This document shows, in pieces, positions 8,736 to 18,300 of a DNA stretch of 44,579 bases. The position numbers were made by a program, and so were the translations under genes. Numbering within the stretch: the stretch's first letter is position 1; the number at the start of each line of letters is the position of its first letter. Source of the stretch: Citricoccus sp. CH26A (lineage in GTDB: Bacteria > Actinomycetota > Actinomycetes > Actinomycetales > Micrococcaceae); the NCBI RefSeq assembly GCF_000224415.1, contig NZ_AFXQ01000022.1, forward strand, positions 1 through 44,579, in the 5' to 3' direction. The notes beneath the pieces are model-generated. The model did no database searches, had not been told where the DNA came from, and saw only the letters and a list, made by a program, of their open reading frames with translations.

Positions 8736-10247
8736 TCAGGAACCGACGCGCAGGGAGGGCATGCCCAGGCTCACCCCGGCGGTCCCGGCGGCACCGGCCG
8801 CCCCGCCCGGTGCGGGCACGCCGCAGGACTCGGCCTGGGCACGGTCCCAGGCGTCACCCGAGCGCGACCGGCGCAGGAGGTAGTCCTGGGCCGTGGGGTC
8901 GGCGATGAGATGGTAGGGGTGCGACTCGGTGATGGTCACGGTGACGAAGTCCCCGGGGCGCGGCGCCTGCTCCCCCGCCGGGACGCTGAAGTGCACGAGA
9001 CGGTTGTCCGGGGCGCGGCCGGCGAGCCGCCCGGTCTCCGCGCCCTTGCTGCCGGGCTGGTTGGTCACCAGCAGCTCCTGGCGGGTGCCGAGCAGCTTCG
9101 CCGTCTCCTCCGCGCTGATCCGGTCCTGCAGGGCGGTCAGACGTTCGAAGCGCTCCTGCACGATGTGCTTGGGCACCTGGTCCTCCATCTCCCCCGCGGG
9201 CGTCCCGGGGCGGATGGAGTACTGGAACGTGAAGGCGGAGGAGAACCGGGAGGCCTCCACGACGGCCAGGGTGTCCTGGAAGTCCTCCTCGGTCTCCCCG
9301 GGGAATCCGACGATGATGTCCGTGGTGACGGCGGCGTGCGGGATCCGGTCGCGGACCTTGTCCAGGATGCCGAGGAACTTCTTCGACCGGTAGGACCGGC
9401 GCATGTCCTTGAGCACCTTGTCCGAGCCGGACTGCAGGGGCATGTGCAACTGCGGCATCACGTTCGGGGTCTCGGCCATCGCCTCGATGACGTCATCGGT
9501 GAAGGAGGCCGGGTGGGGGCTGGTGAACCGCACCCTCTCCAGGCCCTCGATCTCGCCGCAGGCCCGCAGCAGCTTCGCGAAGGCTCCCCGGTCCCCGAAC
9601 TCGACGCCATAGGTGTTGACGTTCTGGCCGAGCAGGGTCACCTCCACGGCGCCGGCATCCACCAGCGCCTGCACCTCCGCGAGGATCTCCCCGGGGCGGC
9701 GGTCCTTCTCCTTGCCGCGCAGGGCCGGGACGATGCAGAAGGTGCACGTGTTGTTGCAGCCCACCGAGATGGAGACCCACCCCGAGTAGGTGGAATCCCT
9801 CTTGGTGGGCAGCGTGGAGGGGAAGGCCTCGAGCGACTCGAGGATCTCCAGCTCGGCCTGCTGATTGTGCCGGGACCGTTCCAGCAGCACCGGCAGGGAG
9901 CCGATGTTGTGGGTGCCGAAGACCACGTCCACCCAGGGCGCCTTCTCCAGGATGGTGTTCTGGTCCTTCTGGGCCAGGCAGCCGCCCACCGCGATCTGCA
10001 TGCCCGGGTGGTTGTCCTTGACCGAGCGCAGGTTGCCGAGGTTGCCGTAGAGGCGGTTGTCCGCGTTCTCCCGGACGGCACAGGTGTTGAAGACCACGAG
10101 GTCCGGCTCCGTGGTCTCGTCGGCCGGGGCGTACCCCGCGGATTCGAGCAGACCGGAGATGCGCTCGGAGTCGTGTACGTTCATCTGGCAGCCGAAGGTG
10201 CGGACCTGGTACGTGCGGTCATCGGGGGTCAGGAGGGCGGAAGTCAC
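8736..10247 (-). CDS. miaB: tRNA-2-methylthio-N6-dimethylallyladenosine synthase
   Basis: A radical-SAM methylthiotransferase that adds a methylthio group at C2 of i6A37 in tRNA. The 503 residues show the UPF0004 domain with cysteines C20, C56 and C90 for the auxiliary 4Fe-4S cluster, the radical SAM triad C164-x3-C168-x2-C171 (CNNTCTFC), and a C-terminal TRAM domain ending near [15 protein letters not shown]. The last ~50 residues are Gly/Ala/Ser-rich and variable. The start is GTG 10247, which puts the first cluster cysteine at position 20; no good ribosome binding site is seen, but TAGAAT ends 6 nt upstream, so this gene may be leaderless. Followed by miaA after 8 nt. Confidence 0.96.
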   Translation of the reverse strand: MTSALLTPDDRTYQVRTFGCQMNVHDSERISGLLESAGYAPADETTEPDLVVFNTCAVRENADNRLYGNLGNLRSVKDNHPGMQIAVGGCLAQKDQNTILEKAPWVDVVFGTHNIGSLPVLLERSRHNQQAELEILESLEAFPSTLPTKRDSTYSGWVSISVGCNNTCTFCIVPALRGKEKDRRPGEILAEVQALVDAGAVEVTLLGQNVNTYGVEFGDRGAFAKLLRACGEIEGLERVRFTSPHPASFTDDVIEAMAETPNVMPQLHMPLQSGSDKVLKDMRRSYRSKKFLGILDKVRDRIPHAAVTTDIIVGFPGETEEDFQDTLAVVEASRFSSAFTFQYSIRPGTPAGEMEDQVPKHIVQERFERLTALQDRISAEETAKLLGTRQELLVTNQPGSKGAETGRLAGRAPDNRLVHFSVPAGEQAPRPGDFVTVTITESHPYHLIADPTAQDYLLRRSRSGDAWDRAQAESCGVPAPGGAAGAAGTAGVSLGMPSLRVGS

Positions 10248-10253
10248 CGCAGC

Positions 10254-10259
10254 ATTCTA
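10254..10259 (-). promoter_or_regulatory. -10 hexamer of a likely leaderless miaB transcript
   Basis: TAGAAT on the minus strand ends 6 nt before GTG 10247 and overlaps the recX stop codon. It would allow miaB-miaA-dapF to be transcribed separately from recA-recX. Confidence 0.45.
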
Positions 10260-10829
10260 GTCGTCGAGCTCCAGCCCGCCCAGCACGTCCTTGACCACCC
10301 CGAGGGCCATGCCGGGCGCGTAGCCCTTGCGGGCGAGCATGCCGGCGAGACGTCGCACGACCTTGTCCCGCTCCGCCCGTGACTCGGGGTCATCCCCGGA
10401 GGGCACCGGGCGGCCGCGGAGTTTCTTCTCCACCAGTTCGATGGCGGCGGCCCGCTCGCTGTCCTCGCTGATCGTCTCCAGGGCGTGCTCGGCGGCCTCA
10501 CCGGTGACGCCCTTCTGCTGCAGTTCCCGCCGCAGCGCGCCGCGGGCCAGGCCGCGGCTGCGCTGCCGGGAGGCGACGTAGGACTCGGCGTAGGCCTCGT
10601 CGTCGACGAGCCGCACCGCCTCCATCCGGTCCAGCACCGCAGACGCCACCTCGGGCGGCACCTGACGCTCTGCCAGCTTCTCCTCGAGCTGCCGGCGAGA
10701 CTTCGGCGAGGCGGTGAGCTGGCGCAACACGATGGACCGGGCCACCTCCTCGGCGGCCGGTTCCGGATCGTCCGCAAGATGCTCGGGAAGGTCCGGATCC
10801 GGCACCACGCGAAGATGGCGGCGGGTCAT
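10257..10829 (-). CDS. recX: RecX, regulator of RecA
   Basis: RecX proteins cap RecA filaments and inhibit recombinase activity. The 190 residues match the family: predicted helical three-helix repeats with [12 protein letters not shown], the segment [34 protein letters not shown], and the C-terminal [17 protein letters not shown]. The first ~30 residues are charged and not conserved. Its ATG overlaps the recA stop (ATGA at 10826-10829), the usual coupled recA-recX arrangement that keeps the inhibitor proportional to RecA, so it should share the damage-inducible recA promoters. Confidence 0.93.
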   Translation of the reverse strand: MTRRHLRVVPDPDLPEHLADDPEPAAEEVARSIVLRQLTASPKSRRQLEEKLAERQVPPEVASAVLDRMEAVRLVDDEAYAESYVASRQRSRGLARGALRRELQQKGVTGEAAEHALETISEDSERAAAIELVEKKLRGRPVPSGDDPESRAERDKVVRRLAGMLARKGYAPGMALGVVKDVLGGLELDD

Positions 10830-11890
10830 CGGGCCGGGGACTCCCCGGAGACGGCCCGCAGCTGAGGCTCGGCGGCCGAGTCCTCCTCGGGCGCGACGCC
10901 GATCCCGAGCTTCTCCAGGATCCTGGTCTCGATCTCGTCCGCCAGGTCCGGGTTGTCCTTGAGGAACCGACGGGCGTTCTCCTTGCCCTGGCCCAGCTGA
11001 TCACCGTCATAGGTGAACCAGGCGCCGGACTTCTTGACGATGCCCTCCTCGACGCCCATGTCGATGAGCGAGCCCTGGCGGGAGATGCCCTCGCCGTAGA
11101 TGATGTCGAACTCGGCCTGCTTGAAGGGCGGGGCCATCTTGTTCTTGACGATCTTGGCGCGCGTGCGGTTACCGACCGCGTTGCCCGCCTCCTTGAGCGT
11201 CTCGATGCGGCGCACGTCGATGCGGACCGAGGCGTAGAACTTCAGCGCCTTACCACCGGTGGTGGTCTCCGGGCTGCCGAAGAACACGCCGATCTTCTCG
11301 CGCAGCTGGTTGATGAAGATGGCCGTGGTCTTGGTCTGTGCCAGCCGGCCGGTGATCTTACGCAGCGCCTGGGACATCAGGCGGGCCTGCAGGCCGACGT
11401 GGCTGTCACCCATCTCACCCTCGATCTCGGCGCGGGGCACCAGGGCCGCCACGGAGTCGATGACGATGATGTCCAGCGATCCGGAGCCCACGAGCATGTC
11501 CATGATCTCCAGGGCCTGTTCACCGGTGTCCGGCTGGGACACCAGCAGCGCGTCGGTGTCCACGCCGAGCTTCCGGGCGTACTCCGGGTCCAGCGCGTGC
11601 TCGGCGTCGATGAACGCCGCGATCCCGCCATTGCGCTGCGCGTTGGCCACGGCGTGCAGGGCGACGGTGGTCTTACCCGAGGACTCCGGTCCGTAGATCT
11701 CCACGACGCGGCCACGCGGCAGGCCGCCGATGCCCAGTGCGACGTCCAGGCCCACCGAACCGGTGGGGATCACCTCGATCGGTGCGCGCGCGTCGTCGCC
11801 CAGGCGCATCACCGACCCCTTGCCGAACTGCTTGTCGATCTGGGCCAGTGCGGCTTCCAGTGCCTTCTCGCGGTCGTTGGCTGACGCCAT
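10826..11890 (-). CDS. recA: recombinase RecA
   Basis: The central homologous recombination ATPase and the co-protease that triggers LexA cleavage. It has 354 residues with Walker A GPESSGKT (67-74), the Walker B segment [17 protein letters not shown], loop L1 around [10 protein letters not shown] and L2 around [20 protein letters not shown]. The sequence is continuous, so there is no intein of the kind found in some mycobacterial recA genes. The C-terminus is acidic. A ribosome binding site (AGGGG) precedes the ATG. Upstream lie an SOS box and a second damage-type promoter, listed separately; recX follows with a 4-nt overlap. Confidence 0.98.
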   Translation of the reverse strand: MASANDREKALEAALAQIDKQFGKGSVMRLGDDARAPIEVIPTGSVGLDVALGIGGLPRGRVVEIYGPESSGKTTVALHAVANAQRNGGIAAFIDAEHALDPEYARKLGVDTDALLVSQPDTGEQALEIMDMLVGSGSLDIIVIDSVAALVPRAEIEGEMGDSHVGLQARLMSQALRKITGRLAQTKTTAIFINQLREKIGVFFGSPETTTGGKALKFYASVRIDVRRIETLKEAGNAVGNRTRAKIVKNKMAPPFKQAEFDIIYGEGISRQGSLIDMGVEEGIVKKSGAWFTYDGDQLGQGKENARRFLKDNPDLADEIETRILEKLGIGVAPEEDSAAEPQLRAVSGESPAR

Positions 11891-11955
11891 GATTCACCCC
11901 TGGGTCTGTGTTGGTGACGGGCGGCCGTCGAGGCCGCTCCCTTGTGCTGTAGAGA

Positions 11956-11978
11956 AACCTATCCGCCCGCCCGGACGA
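11956..11978 (-). promoter_or_regulatory. RecA-NDp / PafBC-like promoter upstream of recA
   Basis: On the minus strand TCGTCCGGG, an 8-nt spacer and TAGGTT follow the layout TTGTCRGTG-N8-TANNNT described for LexA-independent damage promoters of mycobacteria. Six of nine positions in the upstream element match and the spacing is exact. It lies about 65 nt before the recA start. The match is imperfect and no PafBC genes are in the window. Confidence 0.4.
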
Positions 11979-12060
11979 GTTAACGGGACAGGACGGTCGC
12001 TGTGGATGACATACCCGGGTTCCGGCTCCGGAGAAGTCCTGTGCAGGAGACTACCGCCAT

Positions 12061-12076
12061 TCGAACGTATTTTCGA
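12061..12076. promoter_or_regulatory. SOS box (LexA operator) upstream of recA
   Basis: TCGAACGTATTTTCGA matches the actinobacterial SOS consensus TCGAAC-N4-GTTCGA at 11 of 12 defined positions. It lies in the recA-DUF3046 gap, about 170 nt before recA, in a locally AT-rich patch. LexA from the left end of this window is the expected ligand. Confidence 0.8.
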
Positions 12077-12111
12077 ATAGTTGCCCGGCGTGTCCACCGG
12101 TTCCCGGGAGC

Positions 12112-12330
12112 TCAGTCCCGGGGCGGGATGTCCCGGCCGAGCCGGCGGTCCTCGGGAACACCCTGGAGGTCGCAGACGTCGAGCCAGACGTGGCGGGGAT
12201 CCCACCCGGCGTCCAGGGCCTGGTCCGCCGTGGTGTCCAGGGTGGGCAGGACCAGCGACGAGGCGATCACCCCGGCGTTGGCCGGGCCGAACTCCTCGTC
12301 CATCAGACGACGGAATTCACTCAGTCTCAT
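12112..12330 (-). CDS. DUF3046 family small protein
   Basis: A 72-residue protein of unknown function that is conserved next to recA in actinobacteria. Typical family features are the start MRLSEFRRLMDEEFG, the central LVLPTLDTTADQALDAG and the tail with the segment VWLDVCDLQGVPEDRR. I chose ATG 12330 because it gives the family N-terminus and has an AAGGGA site upstream; an ATG seven codons earlier does not. It lies upstream of recA in the same direction with the SOS box in between. No enzymatic motif is visible. Co-occurrence with recA suggests, but does not show, a link to DNA repair. Confidence 0.88.
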   Translation of the reverse strand: MRLSEFRRLMDEEFGPANAGVIASSLVLPTLDTTADQALDAGWDPRHVWLDVCDLQGVPEDRRLGRDIPPRD

Positions 12331-12359
12331 GGGTTCCCTTCCGCACCGCACACGACCGT

Positions 12360-12388
12360 GGCCGCAGACCCCCCAGGGGTCTGCGGCC
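12360..12388 (-). terminator. strong hairpin after clgR
   Basis: A perfect 13-bp inverted repeat, GGCCGCAGACCCC and its complement, with a 3-nt loop begins 10 nt after the clgR stop. There is no clear T tract. It separates clgR from DUF3046-recA. Confidence 0.72.
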
Positions 12389-12398
12389 GCGTCGGTGG

Positions 12399-12851
12399 TC
12401 AGTGGCTGCCGGCCAACTGGCCGAGATCGTCCGGGACCTCGTCGGGCAGCGCGTCGCCGAGGGAGTCCCGGCGGTAGCCGGCCTCGAGGTCCGCCGGTAT
12501 GTGGTCCGGGATGTGCACGCCCTCCTGGAGGGCGATGCGGTCCGACACCTCACGCAGCATGAGGGACATCGGGACGTTCAGGGCCCCGCAGATCGAGGAC
12601 AGCAGCTCGGAGGAGGCCTCCTTCTGGCCGCGCTCGACCTCGGACAGGTAACCGAGGGACACGCGGGCGTGGTGCGAGACCTCACGAAGGGTGCGCCCCT
12701 GGCGCTGACGCACGTCTCGCAGCACATCTCCGATTTCCTGGCGAAGGACTGGCACGGCGTGCTCCTTGGTCTCTGGAGTGGCTGCTGGAATGTTCTCTCC
12801 GGTCGCCAGCCAACGGGTGATTCCGTTGATGGTAACCGGTTGTTTCATCAT
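12399..12851 (-). CDS. clgR: ClgR-type XRE transcriptional regulator
   Basis: A helix-turn-helix activator of the ClgR family, which in Streptomyces, Corynebacterium and Mycobacterium switches on clp protease and other stress genes. The HTH core is unmistakable: [17 protein letters not shown], then [27 protein letters not shown], then [17 protein letters not shown]. From ATG 12851 it has 150 residues. An alternative start at GTG 12755 gives 118 residues, has an ideal AAGGAG 6 nt upstream and matches the length of mycobacterial ClgR; the segment before it has unusually AT-rich third positions. I keep the longer form because of the AT-rich, start-like context at 12851, but the choice is open. 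A GTTC-TGG-GAAC dyad at 12875-12885 could be an operator. Confidence 0.88.
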   Translation of the reverse strand: MMKQPVTINGITRWLATGENIPAATPETKEHAVPVLRQEIGDVLRDVRQRQGRTLREVSHHARVSLGYLSEVERGQKEASSELLSSICGALNVPMSLMLREVSDRIALQEGVHIPDHIPADLEAGYRRDSLGDALPDEVPDDLGQLAGSH

Positions 12852-13043
12852 GTCTACTGGTTTCTCCTGTACGAGTTCTGGGAACGCGCCCCCGCCGGTG
12901 GTGCGGTGAGCGCCGGGTCAACTGTCCTGCATAACCGGCTCAGCACCGGTTTTTGTTCCCGTGAGCACCCCCGCGACGGCCGGTTCCCAGCGGATTCACA
13001 GCCACGGCAGCGGGCCCCCGGCCCCGCCGGATCCTCAGGTCCC

Positions 13044-13074
13044 ACACTAGCGACACCCTGGCACCCCGTGACAA
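13044..13074 (-). promoter_or_regulatory. candidate clgR promoter
   Basis: On the minus strand TTGTCA (13069-13074) is followed after 19 nt by TAGTGT (13044-13049). The hexamers are good, the spacer is slightly long. It would give clgR a leader of about 185 nt or more. The rest of the gap 12852-13111 holds no gene I can support. Confidence 0.45.
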
Positions 13075-13111
13075 GGCCCCACCGGACCGGTCGCGGATCG
13101 TGACGCTACCG

Positions 13112-14254
13112 TCATGGTCCCGTCCCGTGGGCGCGGTGGTCGGGCTCTTCGTCCTCCCGTTCCTCGAGCCTCTGGTGCAGGGCCCGCCGTTCGGCCTCCC
13201 GCAGGGAGTAGGTGGCGTTGCGGATGGCCTCGTCGTCGTCGAAGCTGGACCCGATCGCGCCGGCAATGAGGCCCAGGCTGGCCGCCAGCCAGGACAGCTT
13301 GAGGTAGTGCTGGATCCCGGCCTCCACCCCCAGTGTCTCCGTGAGGTAGTGGGGCGGGACCACCACCACGGAGGCCACGAACAGCAACACGAACAGTCCC
13401 GCGTAGATCATCAGCGCGGCAACGGCCACGGTGACGACGGTGGCCAGGTTGTCCATCGCCGCCCACCGCCGGGTGGACCAGTCGCTGCGGCGGGCCCACA
13501 GCCCGTTCGTCGCGATCAGCCAGGTCGTCATCCCGATGACGGCCAGCACCGTGACCACCGAGAGGCGGTCCACGCCCATGTCCGCGGCGAGGGTCCAGAT
13601 ACTGCCGAAGAAGACGCCGTAAGCACCCGCCGCGGACGCGGCCGCAGCCGAGGCGGTCATCGCGGCCGGGAGGCGCCCGGGGCGGTTGGACTGGACCATC
13701 CCGGTCAGCAGGCGCGGGACGGCCCAGGGACCGGTCGCGTACACCTGCTCCGCGGCCTCCGCGGACTCGGACATCGTGTCGGACAGCGGCACCAGGGCGT
13801 TGAGGGCCTCCGGGTGCTCCGGGTCCCTGGTCACGGTCCGGCCCTCCGGCCCGACGTCGACGGCACCCCGGTGGAGGTGCCCCACCAGGCGGGACATCGT
13901 CTCCACGACCCGCCGCTCCAGCCGGAAGACGCCGAGCACGGGCAGGAACAGGATGGCGGCATTGTCCCGCCGTGAGATCTCGGCCACCACGGGACGCCCG
14001 TTCTCGTAGCGCGGAAGGTCCGTGATGTAGATGACCATCTCCCAGTCGTGGCGCGCGTCGACCTGTGTCGTCCAGCGCACCAGGTCCACGCTGCCGTCGG
14101 CGTCCAGCGGGACGATCTCGTCCACCACGTCGATCCGCCACTCAGTGCTGTCGTCCACCCTGCGGGACAGCTCGGTCCGGAGGGCCTCGCGGATCCGGCT
14201 GGCCACGATCGCCGGCGTCCCGGGGTCGGCCATCAACCCGATCGCGGTCGTCAT
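13112..14254 (-). CDS. membrane protein of unknown function (soluble N-domain plus about 4 TM)
   Basis: A 380-residue protein I do not recognise beyond conserved actinobacterial membrane protein. The first ~190 residues are soluble and mixed alpha/beta: GLMADPGTPAIVASRIREAL, EWRIDVVDEIVPLD and WEMVIYITDLPRYENGRPVV suggest a compact nucleotide- or ligand-binding-like fold without a P-loop. The C-terminal half has about four hydrophobic segments (around GAYGVFFGSIWTL, VVTVLAVIGMTTWLIA, VAALMIYAGLFVLLFVASVVVV and LAASLGLIAGAIG) and ends in a charged coil of Glu and Arg. Its ATG overlaps the cinA stop (ATGA at 14251-14254), so it is co-translated with cinA and pgsA. No signal peptide is visible. 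Confidence 0.75.
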   Translation of the reverse strand: MTTAIGLMADPGTPAIVASRIREALRTELSRRVDDSTEWRIDVVDEIVPLDADGSVDLVRWTTQVDARHDWEMVIYITDLPRYENGRPVVAEISRRDNAAILFLPVLGVFRLERRVVETMSRLVGHLHRGAVDVGPEGRTVTRDPEHPEALNALVPLSDTMSESAEAAEQVYATGPWAVPRLLTGMVQSNRPGRLPAAMTASAAAASAAGAYGVFFGSIWTLAADMGVDRLSVVTVLAVIGMTTWLIATNGLWARRSDWSTRRWAAMDNLATVVTVAVAALMIYAGLFVLLFVASVVVVPPHYLTETLGVEAGIQHYLKLSWLAASLGLIAGAIGSSFDDDEAIRNATYSLREAERRALHQRLEEREDEEPDHRAHGTGP

Positions 14255-14730
14255 GCCCGTGCCTCCCGGTCCAGGCGCCGCAGCACGCTGCGCAGGGCGG
14301 CCTCGACCGTCCCGCGGCGGATGCCCTCCCGGTCCCCGTCCAGGTGCAGTTCCTCGGCGGCGGGACCGGGCAGTCCGGCGATGCCCAGGTAGACGGTCCC
14401 GACGGCCCGGCCCTGATGCGGCTCGGGCCCGGCCACCCCGGTGGTCGCCACGCCGATGTCCGCGCCGAGCGTCCGGCGGGCCCCCTCCGCCATCTGGGCG
14501 GCGACGCCTGCGTCCACGGCCCCGTGGCTGGCGAGGCGTGACGGGTCCACGCCCAGCAGTCGCTCCTTGACCTCGTTCTGGTAGGCCACGACCCCTCCCT
14601 GAAGGGTCGCGGAGGCACCGGGCACGTCCGCGATCGTCGCCGCCAGCAGTCCCGCGGTCAGGGACTCGGCGGTCGCGATCCGCAGCCCGCGCCGGATCAG
14701 CTCCGTCACGACGTCGGCCGGCAGGCTCAT
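14251..14730 (-). CDS. cinA: CinA C-terminal domain, NMN amidohydrolase-like
   Basis: A 159-residue CinA family protein consisting only of the C-terminal domain, the part that in PncC deamidates nicotinamide mononucleotide for NAD recycling. Family motifs are TAESLTAGLLAATIADVPGAS (about 19-39), GGVVAYQNEVKERLLGV, GAVDAGVAAQMAEGAR and GVATTGVAGP. The N-terminal molybdopterin-binding-like domain of full CinA is absent, as is usual next to pgsA in actinobacteria. The ATG overlaps the pgsA stop (ATGA) and its own stop overlaps the next gene, so it sits in a coupled trio. In other bacteria cinA lies near recA and has been linked to competence; here it is about 2.4 kb from recA, but no competence role can be shown. 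Confidence 0.9.
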   Translation of the reverse strand: MSLPADVVTELIRRGLRIATAESLTAGLLAATIADVPGASATLQGGVVAYQNEVKERLLGVDPSRLASHGAVDAGVAAQMAEGARRTLGADIGVATTGVAGPEPHQGRAVGTVYLGIAGLPGPAAEELHLDGDREGIRRGTVEAALRSVLRRLDREARA

Positions 14731-15317
14731 GGTCGTGCCCCGCCGGCCAGCGCGGACCGGCGCAACCGGACCGCCTTGAGGACGTAGTCCGCGCCGGTGA
14801 CGAGCGTGACGGCCAGGGCGGCACCCATCGCGGTCCAGCCGACCCAGGGGTACCAGTCCCCCAGCAGCGGGGTCAGCGGGGCGAGCATCAGCAACAGCGC
14901 CCCGGCCTGCAGCACGGTCTTGAGCTTGCCTCCCCGCGAGGCCGGCATGACCCCGTAGCGCAGCACCACGAAGCGCATCAGGGTGATCCCCCACTCGCGC
15001 AGCAGGATCAGGATGGTGACCCACCACCACAGCTCTCCCAGCATCGAGAGCACGATGAAGGCCGCGCCCGTGAGCAGCTTGTCCGCGATGGGGTCGGCGA
15101 TCTTCCCGAAGCTCGTGACCAGTCCGCGTGCCCGGGCGATGTCGCCGTCGAGCTTGTCCGTGTACATCGCCACGGCGAACACCGCGAAGGCGGCCCAGCG
15201 CATGCCCAGGGAGTCCTCGCCGGCGGGGCCTCCGGCCGCCAGGAACCAGACGAAGAACGGGACCAGCAGGATCCTGACCGTGGTCAGGACGTTGGGCAGG
15301 TTCCAGTTCTCGTTCAT
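14727..15317 (-). CDS. pgsA: CDP-diacylglycerol-glycerol-3-phosphate 3-phosphatidyltransferase
   Basis: An integral membrane enzyme that makes phosphatidylglycerophosphate, the precursor of phosphatidylglycerol and cardiolipin. The 196 residues contain the CDP-alcohol phosphotransferase signature D54-x2-D57-G-x2-A-R-x8-G-x3-D75-x3-D79, with four metal-binding aspartates, and about four to five hydrophobic segments. It starts with NLPNVLTTVRILLVPFF, typical of PgsA. The ATG is 15317; TAGACT ends 6 nt upstream, suggesting a leaderless transcript that would also carry cinA and the membrane protein. A hairpin just upstream separates it from ftsK. Confidence 0.94.
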   Translation of the reverse strand: MNENWNLPNVLTTVRILLVPFFVWFLAAGGPAGEDSLGMRWAAFAVFAVAMYTDKLDGDIARARGLVTSFGKIADPIADKLLTGAAFIVLSMLGELWWWVTILILLREWGITLMRFVVLRYGVMPASRGGKLKTVLQAGALLLMLAPLTPLLGDWYPWVGWTAMGAALAVTLVTGADYVLKAVRLRRSALAGGARP

Positions 15318-15323
15318 CCCTGC

Positions 15324-15329
15324 AGTCTA
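15324..15329 (-). promoter_or_regulatory. -10 hexamer of a likely leaderless pgsA transcript
   Basis: TAGACT on the minus strand ends 6 nt before the pgsA ATG. It lies only a few bases after the ftsK terminator-like hairpin, a layout that suits an independent pgsA-cinA promoter. Confidence 0.5.
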
Positions 15330-15334
15330 CGGAC

Positions 15335-15354
15335 CCGCCGGTTCCTTCCGGCGG
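15335..15354 (-). terminator. hairpin directly after ftsK
   Basis: A perfect 7-bp stem CCGCCGG/CCGGCGG with a 6-nt loop starts 1 nt after the ftsK stop codon. No T tract follows; read as an actinobacterial-type terminator. Confidence 0.5.
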
Positions 15355-15355
15355 C

Positions 15356-18300
15356 TCACCGGCCGGTGAGCTGCCAGGCGTCCTCCGAGCCCTCGTCCTC
15401 CTCCTCGTCGTGCCAGTCCTGGGCCGAGCGTCGCCCGGCCAGGTCCTCGGCGACGAGGTCGCGGCCGTAGCCGTCGTCCTCCGGGAGCGAGCCCCGCACC
15501 AGTTCCTGGTCGGTGGCACCGCGCACGGGCGGGCGGCCGGCCTCGTGGTCGGAGTGGACCACGTCCTCGGCATAGGCCTCGGGGGCGTCCTCGCTGGGCG
15601 CGGCCGCCGGTGGCGTGTCACCGCGGATGGTGGCGAGCACCCCGGCCAGGTCATCCGGCTTGACCAGCACGTCCCGGGCCTTGGACCCCTCCGAGGGGCC
15701 CACCACGCCGCGGGACTCCATGAGGTCCATGAGCCGCCCGGCCTTGGCGAACCCGACGCGCAGCTTGCGCTGGAGCATCGAGGTCGAGCCGAACTGGGTG
15801 GTGACCACGAGCTCGGTGGCCTGCAGCAGCAGGTCCAGGTCGTCGCCGATGTCCTCGTCGATGACCTTCTCGACCTTCTCCGGCACCACGTCGTCCCGGT
15901 ACTGGGCCTGCATCTGGCCCTTGACGTGCTCCACCACGGCGTGGATCTCGGACTCGTTGACCCAGGCGCCCTGCACGCGCATCGGCTTGGACTTGCCCAT
16001 CGGCAGGAACAGGGCGTCGCCCTGACCGAGCAGCTTCTCGGCACCGGGCTGGTCCAGGACCACGCGGGAGTCGGTGACGGAGGACGTCGCGAACGCCATG
16101 CGGGAGGGCACGTTGGCCTTGATCAGGCCGGTGACCACGTCCACGGAGGGCCGCTGGGTGGCCAGCACCAGGTGGATGCCGGCGGCACGGGCCAGCTGGG
16201 TGATGCGCACGATCGCGTCCTCGACGTCGCGGGGGGCGACCATCATCAGGTCGGCGAGCTCGTCCACGATGACCAGCAGGTACGGATACGGCTTCAGCAC
16301 CCGCTTGGAGTCCGGCGGCAGGGTCACCTTGCCGGCGCGGACGGCCTTGTTGAAGTCGTCCACGTGCTTGTAGCCGAAGGCCGCGAGGTCGTCATAGCGC
16401 GTGTCCATCTCGCGCACCACCCACTGCAGGGCCTCGGCGGCCTTCTTCGGGCTCGTGATGATGGGGGTGACCAGGTGCGGCACGCCCTCGTAGGCGGTGA
16501 GTTCCACGCGCTTGGGGTCCACCATGACCATGCGCACCTCGTCCGGGGTCGAGCGCATGAGGATCGAGACGATCATGGAGTTCACGAAGGAGGACTTGCC
16601 GGCGCCGGTGGCGCCGGCCACCAGCATGTGCGGCATCTTCGCCAGGTTGGCCATCACGTAGCCGCCCTCGACGTCCTTGCCCACGCCCATCACCATCGGG
16701 TGGTCGGTCTTGCGTGCCGCGTTCGAGCGCAGCACGTCGCCCAGTGCGACGACCTCCTTGTCGGCGTTGGGGATCTCGATGCCGATCGCGGACTTGCCGG
16801 GGATCGGCGAGAGGATCCGCACGTCCGAGGAGGCCACCGCATAGGAGATGTTCTTGGACAGCGCCGTGACCTTCTCCACCTTGGTGCCCGGCGCGAGCTC
16901 GATCTCGTAGCGGGTCACCGTCGGCCCGCGGGAGAAGCCGGTGACCTCGGCGTCCACCTTGAACTGGGTCAGCGTCTCGGTCAGCGCGGCGACCACCTGA
17001 TCGTTGGCCTCGGTGCGCTCCTTCGGGGGCGGGCCCGCGGGCAGCATCGTGGAGTCCGGCAGCGTGTAGGTGACGTCCCCGCCCAGGTGCAGCTGCTCCG
17101 AGCGGGCGGGCATCGGCGGCAGCTCCGTGGGCCGGGAGACGGGATTCGCCGGCACGGAGGGTGCGACCACGCCGATGGGCTCGGTCGAGGGTCCGACGCT
17201 CTCGGTCTCCTCCGGCTTCGGGATCCTGACCCCGGCCGCCTCCTTGGCGCGGGCGATGGCCAGTTCCCCGGCGGTGGGACGCCGCACGCCCGCCGGGACG
17301 GCAGGAGGCTGCTCGGCCACCTCGTCCTGCGGCTGCTCGGCCACCTCGTCCTGCGGCTTCTCGTCGATGACGGCGGTCTCGTAGGCCTCGGTGCTGGGGG
17401 TCCCGGCGTCGTCGAGGACCTCGGTGGGCGTCTCGTCGCGGCCGAACAGCCGGACGCCCTTGCGCTTGCCGGCCTTGCCGGCCTTGCCGGCCTTCGCAAC
17501 CTCGCCGGCCTCGAGCTCCGCGCCGGCCGTGCGCTCCCCGCCGGCACGGGATCCGCGGCCGGAGGGGCGGTCATGCTCGGTGAGGTAGGACTGGTCGTGC
17601 CCCCCGCGTGCGCCGTCCCGGGCGCCGGGGGTACCGCCGTCGGGCTGGCCGGTGAGCCAGGCGTAGGCCTCCCGCATCCGCTGCGGGATCTGGCCCACCG
17701 GGGTGGCGGTGACGATCAGCACCCCGAACAGGGCCAGCGCCACCATCAGCGCCCATACGGGCCAGGGGGTGACGAGCGAGGCCAGCGGCGTGGTGGCGAG
17801 GTAACCGACGATGCCCCCGCCGGCCAGGAGCTCGGCGAAGGAGTCGGCGACGGTGGGCAGGCCCGCGACGAGATGGGCGATACCGGCGACGGCCACCGTC
17901 ACCACCAGCAGGCCGATGGTGATCCGGCCGTTGTCCCGGTGCTCCTGGGGGGTGCGGAAGTAGCGCACGGCGACGACCAGCAGCACCGCGGGGAAGATCA
18001 GGGCCGCCCAGCCGAGGGTGCCGGCGGCGACGTTGTGGACCACGGTCCCGTAACCGGGGGTCCCGCGCAGGCCCCACCACTCCACGGAACCGATGACCGC
18101 GGCCAGGACCACCAGGAAGAACCCGGTGCCGTCACGGCGATCCTCCGGCGCGATCCTCGCGTCCCGGCCGATCTTGCGGACCCCGGCGCCGACGGGCGTG
18201 GCCATGGCCATCCAGAATCCGCGCAGCGCGCGCACCAGGACCGGCGCCTGCGGCTCTGCGTGCGCCTCGGGCACCGCGGATGCGGTGCGGTTGCGCTGGG

